Of a DNA stretch of 64,000 nt, positions 8,592 through 16,449 are shown one piece after another. Origin of the DNA: Ralstonia condita (GTDB lineage Bacteria > Pseudomonadota > Gammaproteobacteria > Burkholderiales > Burkholderiaceae); the NCBI RefSeq assembly GCF_958405655.1, contig NZ_CATYWO010000001.1:1-64000 (forward strand), in the 5' to 3' direction. Position 1 is the stretch's first letter, and each line of letters starts with the position of its first letter. The notes below the pieces were generated by a model. The model worked only from the letters and a program-made list of their open reading frames with translations, had not been told where the DNA came from and ran no database searches. The position numbers and the translations under genes are program-made.

Positions 8592-9749
8592 TCAGCGGAT
8601 CACCTGGCCGTTTGAGTTGATGATCGTCATTTCGACGAACTTAGAGCCGACATGGTTGGTCGGCGAGAAGTTGACATTGAAGCCGCCTACGTCATAGTTG
8701 CCCATCGACTCCAGCGCGCTGACGAATCGCTCGCGCGTGAGGTCGCGGCCCGCGCGCTTGAGCCCTTCGACGAATACGCGGGCGGCCACGTAGCCCTCGA
8801 TGCTGCCGTAGTCGAAGTCTGTGATGCCTTCCGATTTGAGCAGCTTCTGGTAGTCGCGCACGAGCGGCGACGCACCGCTATACGGATAGGGCATCACCTG
8901 CGAGATGATCACGCCGCCCCCGGCCTTGCCCAGCGCATTGGCCAGCGCCTTGGTACCCACGAACGAAACGTTATAAAACTGGCCCGCAAAGCCTTGTTCC
9001 TGTGCGCCCTTCACCAGCGCCGCGACGGTTTGGTACGCGCTGATGACCACCACCGCGTCCGGTTTCTGCGCCAGCACGGTAGCGATGGCGCCGTTCACGT
9101 CGGTGGTATTGCGCACCACGCTGGCCTGCGCAACGAGCGACACTCCCTGTCCGGCAGGCAGTTTCAGTGCGCGTTGCACGCCGTCGAGCCCTGCCTTGCC
9201 GTAAGCATCGTCGTTGTAGACCACGGCGATACGCTTGAGGCCCGTGGTGTGAATCTGCTGAACGATGGCTGCGGTCTCGTCGTTGTAGCTGGCGCGCACG
9301 TGGAAGACGTTGCGCGCAAACGGCACGCGCAGTGCCGTTGCTCCGGAGAACGGCGCAAAGAACGGGACGCCGGCCGGATTGGCGAGCTTGAGCGCGGCCA
9401 GGCTCGTCGGCGTGCCGACATAACCAAACAGCGCGAACACCTTGGTATCGTCGATCAGCGTCTTCGTGTTGCGTGCGGCCGCGTCGGGCTCGTAGAAATC
9501 GTCGAGCACCTTGAACTGGATCTTGCGGCCATTGACGCCACCCGCTGCATTGATGGCATTGAAGTACAGCTGCGCGCCGCGGTTGACCTGCTGGCCGAGC
9601 TGTGCAGCCGGGCCGCTCATCGCAGCGGACTGTCCGACGATGATGGTGTCGTTGGTGACGCCGGTTTCCGCATGTGCGCTGCCTGCCGTCATGCCGATGA
9701 CGCCCGTCAGGAACGCCGCCAGCATTCCTTTGATTCTGCGTGCTTGCAT
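8592..9749 (-). CDS. Branched-chain amino acid ABC transporter substrate-binding protein (LivK-like, type 1)
   Basis: A 385-residue periplasmic binding protein of the Peripla_BP_6 family. It has a Sec signal peptide (MQARRIKGML then a hydrophobic segment, cleavage after AHA), followed by the typical opening (TIIVGQSAAMSGPAAQLG) and the GGVNGRKI motif. I chose the ATG at 9749 because a strong purine run (GGGGGGAGAG) lies just upstream; the open frame extends 35 codons further without signal-peptide character. No permease or ATPase is adjacent, so it is an orphan that must share a transporter encoded elsewhere. The ligand may not be an amino acid: such orphan receptors are common in Burkholderiaceae. 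Confidence 0.88.
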   Translation of the reverse strand: MQARRIKGMLAAFLTGVIGMTAGSAHAETGVTNDTIIVGQSAAMSGPAAQLGQQVNRGAQLYFNAINAAGGVNGRKIQFKVLDDFYEPDAAARNTKTLIDDTKVFALFGYVGTPTSLAALKLANPAGVPFFAPFSGATALRVPFARNVFHVRASYNDETAAIVQQIHTTGLKRIAVVYNDDAYGKAGLDGVQRALKLPAGQGVSLVAQASVVRNTTDVNGAIATVLAQKPDAVVVISAYQTVAALVKGAQEQGFAGQFYNVSFVGTKALANALGKAGGGVIISQVMPYPYSGASPLVRDYQKLLKSEGITDFDYGSIEGYVAARVFVEGLKRAGRDLTRERFVSALESMGNYDVGGFNVNFSPTNHVGSKFVEMTIINSNGQVIR

Positions 9750-9900
9750 TGCTCTCCCCCCGAAGAGATTGGTCTGCACGGCATCATAGCCAAACAGGCG
9801 GGGCAGGCAAACAGAATCGGCACATGGGCGGCGTTTTTGAACGTTTTGAGACAAGGAAGCCGCGAGTTCTGCGCGGCTCCCATGGCATGCGGACCTCGCG

Positions 9901-11616
9901 TCAGGCCACTTCAGCCACGCGGCGCTTCAGCACGGCCAGCAGCGCGGCCGTCACGACCGTGCCGGCGACCAGCGCTGCCACATAGCCGCCCAGATGCGTC
10001 ACCGCGTTCGGAATCGGCAGCACGAACGCGCCGCCGTGCGGCACGCGCAGTTCGACCTCGAACAGCATCGACAGCGCGCCGGCACAGGCTGAACCGGCCA
10101 CGAGCGCGGGAATGACGCGGAACGGGTCTCGGGCCGCATAGGGGATCGCTCCCTCGCTGATGAAGGCGAGCCCCAGCACCGCAGTGGCTCTTGCCGCCTG
10201 ACGTTCGTCCGGGGTGAAGCGCGAGGGGAACAGCCAGGCCGCCAGCGCGATGCCCAGTGGTGGCGTCATCCCGGCGGCCATGGTGGCGGCCATCGGCGTG
10301 TAGACCTGTGCGCCGATCAGCCCGGTGCTGAAGGCATACGCCGCCTTGTTGATGGGGCCGCCCATGTCGAAGGCCATCATGCCGCCCAGGAGTGCGCCCA
10401 GCGGTACGGCGTTGGCGCCCTGCATGCCACGCAGCCACGTGGTCAGCGAAGCGAGAAGTGCGGCGACCGGCGCGCCGACCACGTACAGCATCACGAGGCC
10501 CGTGAGCAGGCAGCCCAGCACCGGCAGGATCAGCACGGGCTTCAGCCCTTCCAGATTGCGCGGCAGCTTCAGCCACCGGTTGAGCGCTTCGGTGCCATAG
10601 CCTGCAACGAACCCGGCGACGATGCCGCCGAGGAATCCCGCCCCGAGGCTGGCTGCCAGCATGCCACCGACCATGCCGGGCGCGATGCCGGGCCGGCTGG
10701 CGATGGAGTAAGCCGTATACCCGGCCAGCGCAGGCACCATGAGCGCAAAGGCTGCTTTGGCGCCGATCTGGAACAGCGCGCCGCCCAGCGTGTGGCTTGC
10801 GGCGGCATCCGTCACGTAGATCCCACCCAGGGCAAACGCCAGTGCAATCAAAATGCCGCCCGCCACCACGAAGGGCAGCATGAAGGAGACACCAGTCATC
10901 AGGTGCTTGTAGGGGCCGGTGCGCTGCTGCTCGGCTGCCGGCGCAGCGGCGCTGGCCGGCTGTCCGGCGCCGCGAGCCTCTGCCGTGGCCTCATCAAGCG
11001 CACGGCGGATCAGCGCCTGCCCATCATGGATGGCTAACTTGGTGCCCGAACGGAAGATGCGCTTGCCGGCAAAGCGTGACAGGTCGACCTGCGTGTCGGC
11101 GGCAATGAGCACGAGGTCTGCGCTGGCAATGGCATCAGCCGACAGCGTGTTCTGCGCGCCGACCGAACCCTGCGTCTCCACGTGGATCGTGTGGCCGAGC
11201 GCCGCTGCCGCCTGCGTGAGCGCCTCGGCCGCCATGAAGGTATGAGCGATACCCGTCGGGCACGAAGTAATGGCGACGATGCGGCGGGTCTGCGCACCAA
11301 CCTGCGGTGCGGGCGGCGCGCTGTCCATCATGCGGGACAGGACGGTGCGCGCGTCATCGAGCACATCGTCAAGGCTGACCTCGAGCGTGCGCGGATTGGC
11401 TCGGCGCGCTGTCTCATCGGGTGCGAGACCCGCCCAGACGACGGCATCGGCCGTGGCCAGCGCCGCAGCATCGAATGCGGAAGCCGTACCCGGGCCGCGC
11501 ACATCCACGTCGAGTTTGCAGCCGGATTCGCGCGCCGCGTGCCGCAGTGCCGCGCCGGCCAGCATGGCGCGGGTCGTGCGGCCGTCTGCGCCGAGAATTG
11601 CCAACAGGTTTGCCAT
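9901..11616 (-). CDS. fruA: PTS fructose transporter subunit IIBC
   Basis: A 571-residue membrane protein that takes up fructose and phosphorylates it to fructose 1-phosphate. Residues 1-90 are a degenerate IIB-like domain without the active cysteine. Residues 112-210 are the true IIB domain with the phospho-accepting cysteine C119 in ITSCPTGIAHT. A linker rich in Ala and Pro follows, and from about 235 the IIC domain with roughly eight to ten membrane spans. This two-IIB layout is the standard FruA architecture. It is the last gene of fruBKA, 48 bp after fruK. Confidence 0.95.
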   Translation of the reverse strand: MANLLAILGADGRTTRAMLAGAALRHAARESGCKLDVDVRGPGTASAFDAAALATADAVVWAGLAPDETARRANPRTLEVSLDDVLDDARTVLSRMMDSAPPAPQVGAQTRRIVAITSCPTGIAHTFMAAEALTQAAAALGHTIHVETQGSVGAQNTLSADAIASADLVLIAADTQVDLSRFAGKRIFRSGTKLAIHDGQALIRRALDEATAEARGAGQPASAAAPAAEQQRTGPYKHLMTGVSFMLPFVVAGGILIALAFALGGIYVTDAAASHTLGGALFQIGAKAAFALMVPALAGYTAYSIASRPGIAPGMVGGMLAASLGAGFLGGIVAGFVAGYGTEALNRWLKLPRNLEGLKPVLILPVLGCLLTGLVMLYVVGAPVAALLASLTTWLRGMQGANAVPLGALLGGMMAFDMGGPINKAAYAFSTGLIGAQVYTPMAATMAAGMTPPLGIALAAWLFPSRFTPDERQAARATAVLGLAFISEGAIPYAARDPFRVIPALVAGSACAGALSMLFEVELRVPHGGAFVLPIPNAVTHLGGYVAALVAGTVVTAALLAVLKRRVAEVA

Positions 11617-11664
11617 GATCGGCTCCTTGAGTGCGTTGAGCGTGTGGCGATGGGAGGCGGGGTG

Positions 11665-12618
11665 TCAGGCCACGCGCTGCATGCGCACGGCAGTCGCGCG
11701 TTCGCGCACTTGGTCGGGCGGCGGCAGGTGCGGACCCAGCCGCAGCAATTTGCACGCGGCAAAGGCCACCGACAGGCGCACGGTCGCTTCGATGCCGGCG
11801 CGGGCGTGCCAGCCGGCCAGCACCCCGGCCACCATGGCGTCACCTGCGCCGACGGTGCTGACGGTGCGCACCGGCGGCAGACTCGCCTGCCAAGTGCCGT
11901 CTTCGGTGACGAACAGCGCGCCGTCCTCGCCGAGCGATACGATGACCTGCGCGACGCCACGCGCGTGGATGCCGCGTGCCACGTCTACTGCTTCAGCCAG
12001 CGTGGGCAGCGATGTACCTGCCCACAACTCCAGTTCGTGCCGGTTGGGCTTGATGGCCGTCGGCAGGGCGTCGCGCGGCGCGTTCAGCGCATGCGCAAGC
12101 GGCAGTCCGCTGGTATCGAGCAATGTGCGTACGCCGCGCCGCTTCAGCCGCGCGAGCAGTGACACGTAGGTATCTGCCGGCACGCCTCCCGGCAGGCTGC
12201 CGCATAGCGCAACGCCGGCAATGTCGGGCAGGGCGTCCAGGCGCTTGCACAGCACGTCCAGATCGGCCGCCGTTGCGTCGATGCCGGGCAGGTTGATGTC
12301 GGTGGTCTGTCCGTCGGCCTGGTCGCTGATCTTGATGTTGGTGCGATTGGTGCCGGGCACGCGGCAGAAGCCGTCGAGCACGCCCTTGCGCGCAAACAGC
12401 GCCTCGAACAGCTCGGCGTTGGCGTCGCCCAGGAGGCCCGTGGCGATTACCGGCACCTGCCAATCGGCCAGGCAGGCCGCCACGTTGACGCCCTTGCCGC
12501 CGGCCTGTTGCGTGACGCTGCGGCCGATGTTGACGCGCCCGCGTTCGAGGCGCTCCAGCCCGATGGTCATGTCGATGGCCGGATTGAGCGTGATGGTGAC
12601 GATGCGCGCGTCGCTCAT
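11665..12618 (-). CDS. fruK: 1-phosphofructokinase
   Basis: A 317-residue PfkB-family sugar kinase that converts fructose 1-phosphate to fructose 1,6-bisphosphate. The N-terminal family motif QAGGKGVNVA lies near residues 37-46, and the C-terminal ATP/catalytic motif STVGAGDAMVAG lies near 250. Start and the fruB stop overlap by four bases, so translation is coupled. Its place between the PTS genes fixes the assignment to fructose rather than tagatose or ribose. Confidence 0.95.
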   Translation of the reverse strand: MSDARIVTITLNPAIDMTIGLERLERGRVNIGRSVTQQAGGKGVNVAACLADWQVPVIATGLLGDANAELFEALFARKGVLDGFCRVPGTNRTNIKISDQADGQTTDINLPGIDATAADLDVLCKRLDALPDIAGVALCGSLPGGVPADTYVSLLARLKRRGVRTLLDTSGLPLAHALNAPRDALPTAIKPNRHELELWAGTSLPTLAEAVDVARGIHARGVAQVIVSLGEDGALFVTEDGTWQASLPPVRTVSTVGAGDAMVAGVLAGWHARAGIEATVRLSVAFAACKLLRLGPHLPPPDQVRERATAVRMQRVA

Positions 12619-15155
12619 GCCGCCATCTCCTTGCCCGGTGCCAGGATCGTCAAGGTCGCTTCAAGGTCGCGCACGTCCTGGGCGCATGCGCAGGCCAACG
12701 CGCGTTCCGCGAGTTGTGACAGCGTGCCGGCATGTGCCTCGCGCAACCGCGCCTTGACCGGCGCGATATCGCGCGGGCTCATCGACAGTTCATGCACGCC
12801 CAGCCCCGTGAGCAGCAGCGCGCCGAACGGGTCTCCCGCCAAGCCGCCACATACGCCTACCCAGCGCCCATGGCGTGCGGCGCCTTGCACGGTCTGCTGG
12901 ATCAGACGGAGCACCGTCGGGTGCAGGCTGTCGGCCTCGGCGGCGAGGTCGGGATGCTGGCGGTCGATCGCCAGCGTGTATTGCGTCAGGTCGTTCGTGC
13001 CGATGGAAAAGAAGTCGACATGCTCGGCCAGGCGATCGGCCAGTAGCGCGGCGGCCGGCACCTCCACCATGATGCCCAGCGGCACCGCCGGCGCGTCGAG
13101 TTCAGCGCGGATGCGCTCGCACGCGGTGCGCAGGGCGATCACTTCCTCCAAGGCGGTGATCATCGGGAACATGATCGACAACGCGCTGCCCTTGCCGACA
13201 TCGCGGGCGGCGCGATAGAGCGCTCGCAGTTGCGGCTCCATGAGGTCGGGCCGGCGCAGCAGCAGGCGCGCACCGCGCACACCGAGGAAGGGGTTGTCTT
13301 CTGTCGGCAGGTTCAGATGCGGGACCTGCTTGTCGCCGCCGATATCCAGCGTGCGCACGATCAGCGGGCGGCCGCCGAGGCTTTTCAGCATGTCGGCGTA
13401 GACGGCATATTGCGTGTCTTCGTCCGGTGTGTGGTCGCGTTCGAGGAACAGGAATTCGGTGCGCATCAGGCCAACGCCTTCCGCGCCGAGCGCGATGGCT
13501 TCGACCGCCTGCGCGGGCAGGTTGACGTTGGCGGCGATCTCCACCGTGTGGCCGTCACGTGTGCGGGCGGGCAAGCCGCGCTCTGCCTGCTCACGCTGAG
13601 CGCGGCTGGCGTCTTCCTGCAGCCATGCCCGGGCGCTGGCGATGCTGGCAGCGTCCGGATCGAGCACCAGACGGCCGCCGGTGCCGTCGATGATGGCCTG
13701 TGTGCCCGTCGCCACATCGAGCACGGCCTGGCCGGCGGCCACGACGGCCGGGATGCCCAGCGTGCGCGTCAGGATGGCCGTGTGCGAGGTCGGACCGCCT
13801 TGCGCCGTGACGATGCCGATGATGCGTCGCGTATCGAGTGCCGCCGTATCCGAAGGCGACAGATCTGCCGCAACCAGGATGCAGGGCGTGTCCGGCAGTG
13901 TCTGCGCGGCACTGCGCAGCGACGGATCGATATGGCCGAGCACCCGCCGCCCCACGTCGCGCAAGTCGGCCGCGCGCGCGGCCAGCAGCGGATTGCCGAG
14001 CGCGCCCAGTCGCTCGGCCAGGCGTTCGACGGCCTGATGCCAGGACCACGCCACGCCGTGGCCCTCGACCATCGCCTGGCACGTCAGCGTCATGAGATCG
14101 GTGTCGCCCAGCAGTTCGGCCTGGGCCTTGAAGATGCCCGCTTCGGCTTCGCCCAGGCGGGCGGCGGTGTCGCGTGCCAGGGCGTCCAGCTCGGCGCGCG
14201 TGCTGGCCAGCGCCTGGTCCAGCAGATCGCCGCCGGTGGTCAGCGCGACCGGGTGATCGGGCACGGTCGACGCGCCGTGCTGCAACACATGGATGGGGCC
14301 GAGCGCCAAGCCGGGGCTCGCCGCAATGCCGCCGATGGCCGGCAACGCCGCGTCGGCCTGCCACCCGTGCGCGGTCTGGCGCGTGCGCGCTGCTTGCGTG
14401 TCGCGTGCGGCCTGCGCGCGTTCCTGCGCCGTCAGGCCTCGGATGGTCTGCATCAGGGCGTCGAGCGCAGCGCCGGCGTCGGGGCCTTCCGCAGAGAGCG
14501 TGAGCTTGGCGCCCGCCGCAAGCCCCAATTGCAGCAACGCCACCAGGTTCTTTGCGTCGGCGGTTTCATTGCCATGGCGCACTTGCACGCGCGCGGCAAA
14601 GCGGCGGGCGGCTTCCACCCACTGCGCGGCCGGACGGGCGTGCAGGCCGCTCGGGTATTCCAGCGTCAAGGTGCGCTGCTCGGCGAGGTCGGCGCCGGGC
14701 GTGCTGGCGGCGGGCGCGGGTGCGTCGCTCGAGAGCGCGGCGACAAGCTCTTCGGCGTTTTGCGTGGTGAAGAGCTGCCGCAGGCGTGCGTCGTCATTCA
14801 GCAGTCGCGTCAGCCGGCGCAGCAGCGTGATGTGCTCGTCCGACTGCGCGGCGATGGCAAACACAAGGTGCGTCGTCTGCCCCGGGTGCCACTCCAGCCC
14901 GTCGGGAAATTGCAGCACCGCAATGCCCGTCTGGCCGATCAGGTGACGGTCCTCGCCCATGCCGTGCGGAATGGCGACGCCATGGCCGAGAAACGTGTTG
15001 GCCACGGTCTCGCGGCGTAGAAGGCTGTCGATATAGGCCGGGTCGATGCAGCCTGCGTCGGCCAGCAATTGGCCGGCGGCGCGGATAGCGCTTTCCTTGT
15101 CGGTGGCGCGTTGCTGCAGACGGATGCGTTCGGCGCAGATCAGGGCGGAAGCCAT
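12615..15155 (-). CDS. fruB: Multiphosphoryl transfer protein: fused PTS IIA(Fru)-HPr-Enzyme I
   Basis: An 846-residue fusion carrying the whole soluble phosphorelay for fructose uptake. Domain 1 (about 1-145) is IIA-Fru with phospho-histidine H64 in GVAIPHG. Domain 2 (about 162-250) is HPr with H172 in SGLHARPA. Domain 3 (about 272-846) is Enzyme I with the phospho-histidine H458 in GGPTSHTAI, the PEP-binding barrel (GVGLMRTEFLF) and a late conserved cysteine (VGVCGGLAGDP). It takes phosphate from PEP and passes it to FruA. First gene of the fru operon, under a promoter overlapped by a regulator-like palindrome. Confidence 0.96.
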   Translation of the reverse strand: MASALICAERIRLQQRATDKESAIRAAGQLLADAGCIDPAYIDSLLRRETVANTFLGHGVAIPHGMGEDRHLIGQTGIAVLQFPDGLEWHPGQTTHLVFAIAAQSDEHITLLRRLTRLLNDDARLRQLFTTQNAEELVAALSSDAPAPAASTPGADLAEQRTLTLEYPSGLHARPAAQWVEAARRFAARVQVRHGNETADAKNLVALLQLGLAAGAKLTLSAEGPDAGAALDALMQTIRGLTAQERAQAARDTQAARTRQTAHGWQADAALPAIGGIAASPGLALGPIHVLQHGASTVPDHPVALTTGGDLLDQALASTRAELDALARDTAARLGEAEAGIFKAQAELLGDTDLMTLTCQAMVEGHGVAWSWHQAVERLAERLGALGNPLLAARAADLRDVGRRVLGHIDPSLRSAAQTLPDTPCILVAADLSPSDTAALDTRRIIGIVTAQGGPTSHTAILTRTLGIPAVVAAGQAVLDVATGTQAIIDGTGGRLVLDPDAASIASARAWLQEDASRAQREQAERGLPARTRDGHTVEIAANVNLPAQAVEAIALGAEGVGLMRTEFLFLERDHTPDEDTQYAVYADMLKSLGGRPLIVRTLDIGGDKQVPHLNLPTEDNPFLGVRGARLLLRRPDLMEPQLRALYRAARDVGKGSALSIMFPMITALEEVIALRTACERIRAELDAPAVPLGIMVEVPAAALLADRLAEHVDFFSIGTNDLTQYTLAIDRQHPDLAAEADSLHPTVLRLIQQTVQGAARHGRWVGVCGGLAGDPFGALLLTGLGVHELSMSPRDIAPVKARLREAHAGTLSQLAERALACACAQDVRDLEATLTILAPGKEMAA

Positions 15156-15219
15156 GCGGCGGGGTCTCCTGCGGCTGCCGTGCTCCAGGGCTCGGCATGC
15201 GTGTCGTCGATGATCGCGA

Positions 15220-15248
15220 ATTGAAATCGATTACAGTTGGAGTGTCAA
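15220..15248 (-). promoter_or_regulatory. fruBKA promoter
   Basis: On the minus strand a perfect -35 TTGACA (15248-15243) is followed after 17 bp by TTCAAT (15225-15220, 4 of 6). Transcription should start near 15213, giving a leader of roughly 58 bases before fruB. The operator-like palindrome at 15222-15235 covers part of the -10 and the spacer. Confidence 0.6.
15222..15235. promoter_or_regulatory. Candidate FruR operator in the fruBKA promoter
   Basis: TGAAATCGATTACA is a near-palindrome sharing the centre of the second site at 15356-15369 (combined pattern TGraAtCGaTTwCA, allowing both orientations). LacI-family regulators bind such CG-centred palindromes, and E. coli Cra uses a related TGAAWC half-site. 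Overlap with the -10 element fits repression. Confidence 0.65.
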
Positions 15249-15338
15249 TGTGCGGCGCGACACAAAGTGACGTATCTTCCTGTATTTACGGGGTTTTCCC
15301 TAGGGCGATCAGGCTTTAGTGACGAGGCTGCCCTTCGC

Positions 15339-15369
15339 TATGATGGCGCTTTCTTTGGAAACGATTTCA
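15339..15369 (+). promoter_or_regulatory. fruR -10 element and candidate autoregulatory operator
   Basis: TATGAT at 15339-15344 is a good -10 hexamer without a convincing -35. The palindrome TGGAAACGATTTCA at 15356-15369 lies just downstream of the predicted start point and two bases before the fruR start codon. It would allow the regulator to block its own gene. Confidence 0.5.
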
Positions 15370-15371
15370 GC

Positions 15372-16367
15372 ATGACGGTTCGAATCAAGGACGTAGCGGC
15401 GGCAGCGGGCGTGTCGGTGGCAACGGTGTCACGCGCGCTCGCCGGCGGCCCCGTGAGCGCAGAACTGCGCCGACGCGTCGATGCGGCGGTGGCAGCGTCC
15501 GGGTATCGGCCGAACCTGTCGGCACGGCGGCTGCGCTCACAGCAGGCGCAGACCGTCGGGCTGATCGTCTCCGACATCCGCAACCCGTTCTTCACCAGCG
15601 TCAGCCGGGCGGTGGAAGACGCGGCCTACGCCGCCGGCCTGCGCGTCATCCTGTGCAATTCCGACGAAGACCCTGAGAAGGAGGCGATGTACCTGCGCTT
15701 GATGGAAGAGGAGCGCGTGACCGGTGTGATCCTCTCGCCGACGCGCGCCATTGCTGAAGCGCAGCAACCGGTGCACCTCGGTTACCCGGTCGTGCTGATC
15801 GACCGAGCGGGCCCGGCTTGTGGGACCGATGCCGTCGTGCTCGACAACCAGCAGGCCGCGCAAGCATTGGCTGAGCACCTCGCCACGCAGGGTTATCGGC
15901 GCATCGGTGGCCTGTTCGGGCGGACGAGCAGCACAGGCGCTGAGCGTCAGGCCGGATTCGCGACGGCGTTGGCACGTCACGGCATGACCCTCGAGGCACG
16001 TTTCATCCTGCCGACCGCCGAGGCCGCGGAGGCCGAGACGCTGGCATGGCTGTCCGGTACGGAATGTGATCGCCCCGACGCGCTCGTCGCGAGTAACGCG
16101 CAATCGCTGCTGGGCGTGCTGCGCGCGTTGCGCAAGCTCTCGCTGGATGTGCCGCGCGACATCGCCGTGGCGGGCTTTGACAACGAGCCTTGGACGGAAC
16201 TCGCCGGCCCGGGCATCACCGTGATCGAACAGCCGGTCTATGACATCGGCCGCATGGCGATGGCAATGCTGCAGGATCGCCTCGCACAGCCCGCCCTGCC
16301 GACGCGTCGCGTGTTGCTCACGGGGCGGCTTGTCACGCGCGGCTCCACGCCGCTGCGAAGCCACTAG
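15372..16367 (+). CDS. fruR: LacI family transcriptional regulator of the fructose PTS genes
   Basis: A 331-residue regulator. The N-terminal LacI helix-turn-helix is clear (TVRIKDVAAAAGVSVATVSRAL), with the hinge following (GYRPNLSARRLRS), then a periplasmic-binding-protein-like sensor domain that ends in the usual GRLVTRGST. It is divergent from fruBKA, and two similar palindromes lie in the shared region, so it most likely represses that operon and itself, with a fructose phosphate as effector. The ATG at 15372 is the normal LacI-family start. It has no ordinary Shine-Dalgarno because the operator-like palindrome occupies that space. Confidence 0.9.
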   Translation: MTVRIKDVAAAAGVSVATVSRALAGGPVSAELRRRVDAAVAASGYRPNLSARRLRSQQAQTVGLIVSDIRNPFFTSVSRAVEDAAYAAGLRVILCNSDEDPEKEAMYLRLMEEERVTGVILSPTRAIAEAQQPVHLGYPVVLIDRAGPACGTDAVVLDNQQAAQALAEHLATQGYRRIGGLFGRTSSTGAERQAGFATALARHGMTLEARFILPTAEAAEAETLAWLSGTECDRPDALVASNAQSLLGVLRALRKLSLDVPRDIAVAGFDNEPWTELAGPGITVIEQPVYDIGRMAMAMLQDRLAQPALPTRRVLLTGRLVTRGSTPLRSH

Positions 16368-16449
16368 CGGGCGATTACAATTTCCGGATGCCCGCGGCGG
16401 TGCGAAGACACCGACATGCGCCAGCCGCCACCCACTCCGGAGCCCCTTG

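Noticed and set aside
13230..15020. 596-codon plus-strand open frame inside fruB
   Set aside because: Antisense shadow of the multidomain PTS protein, with no start signal and low-complexity Arg/Ala/Gln composition.
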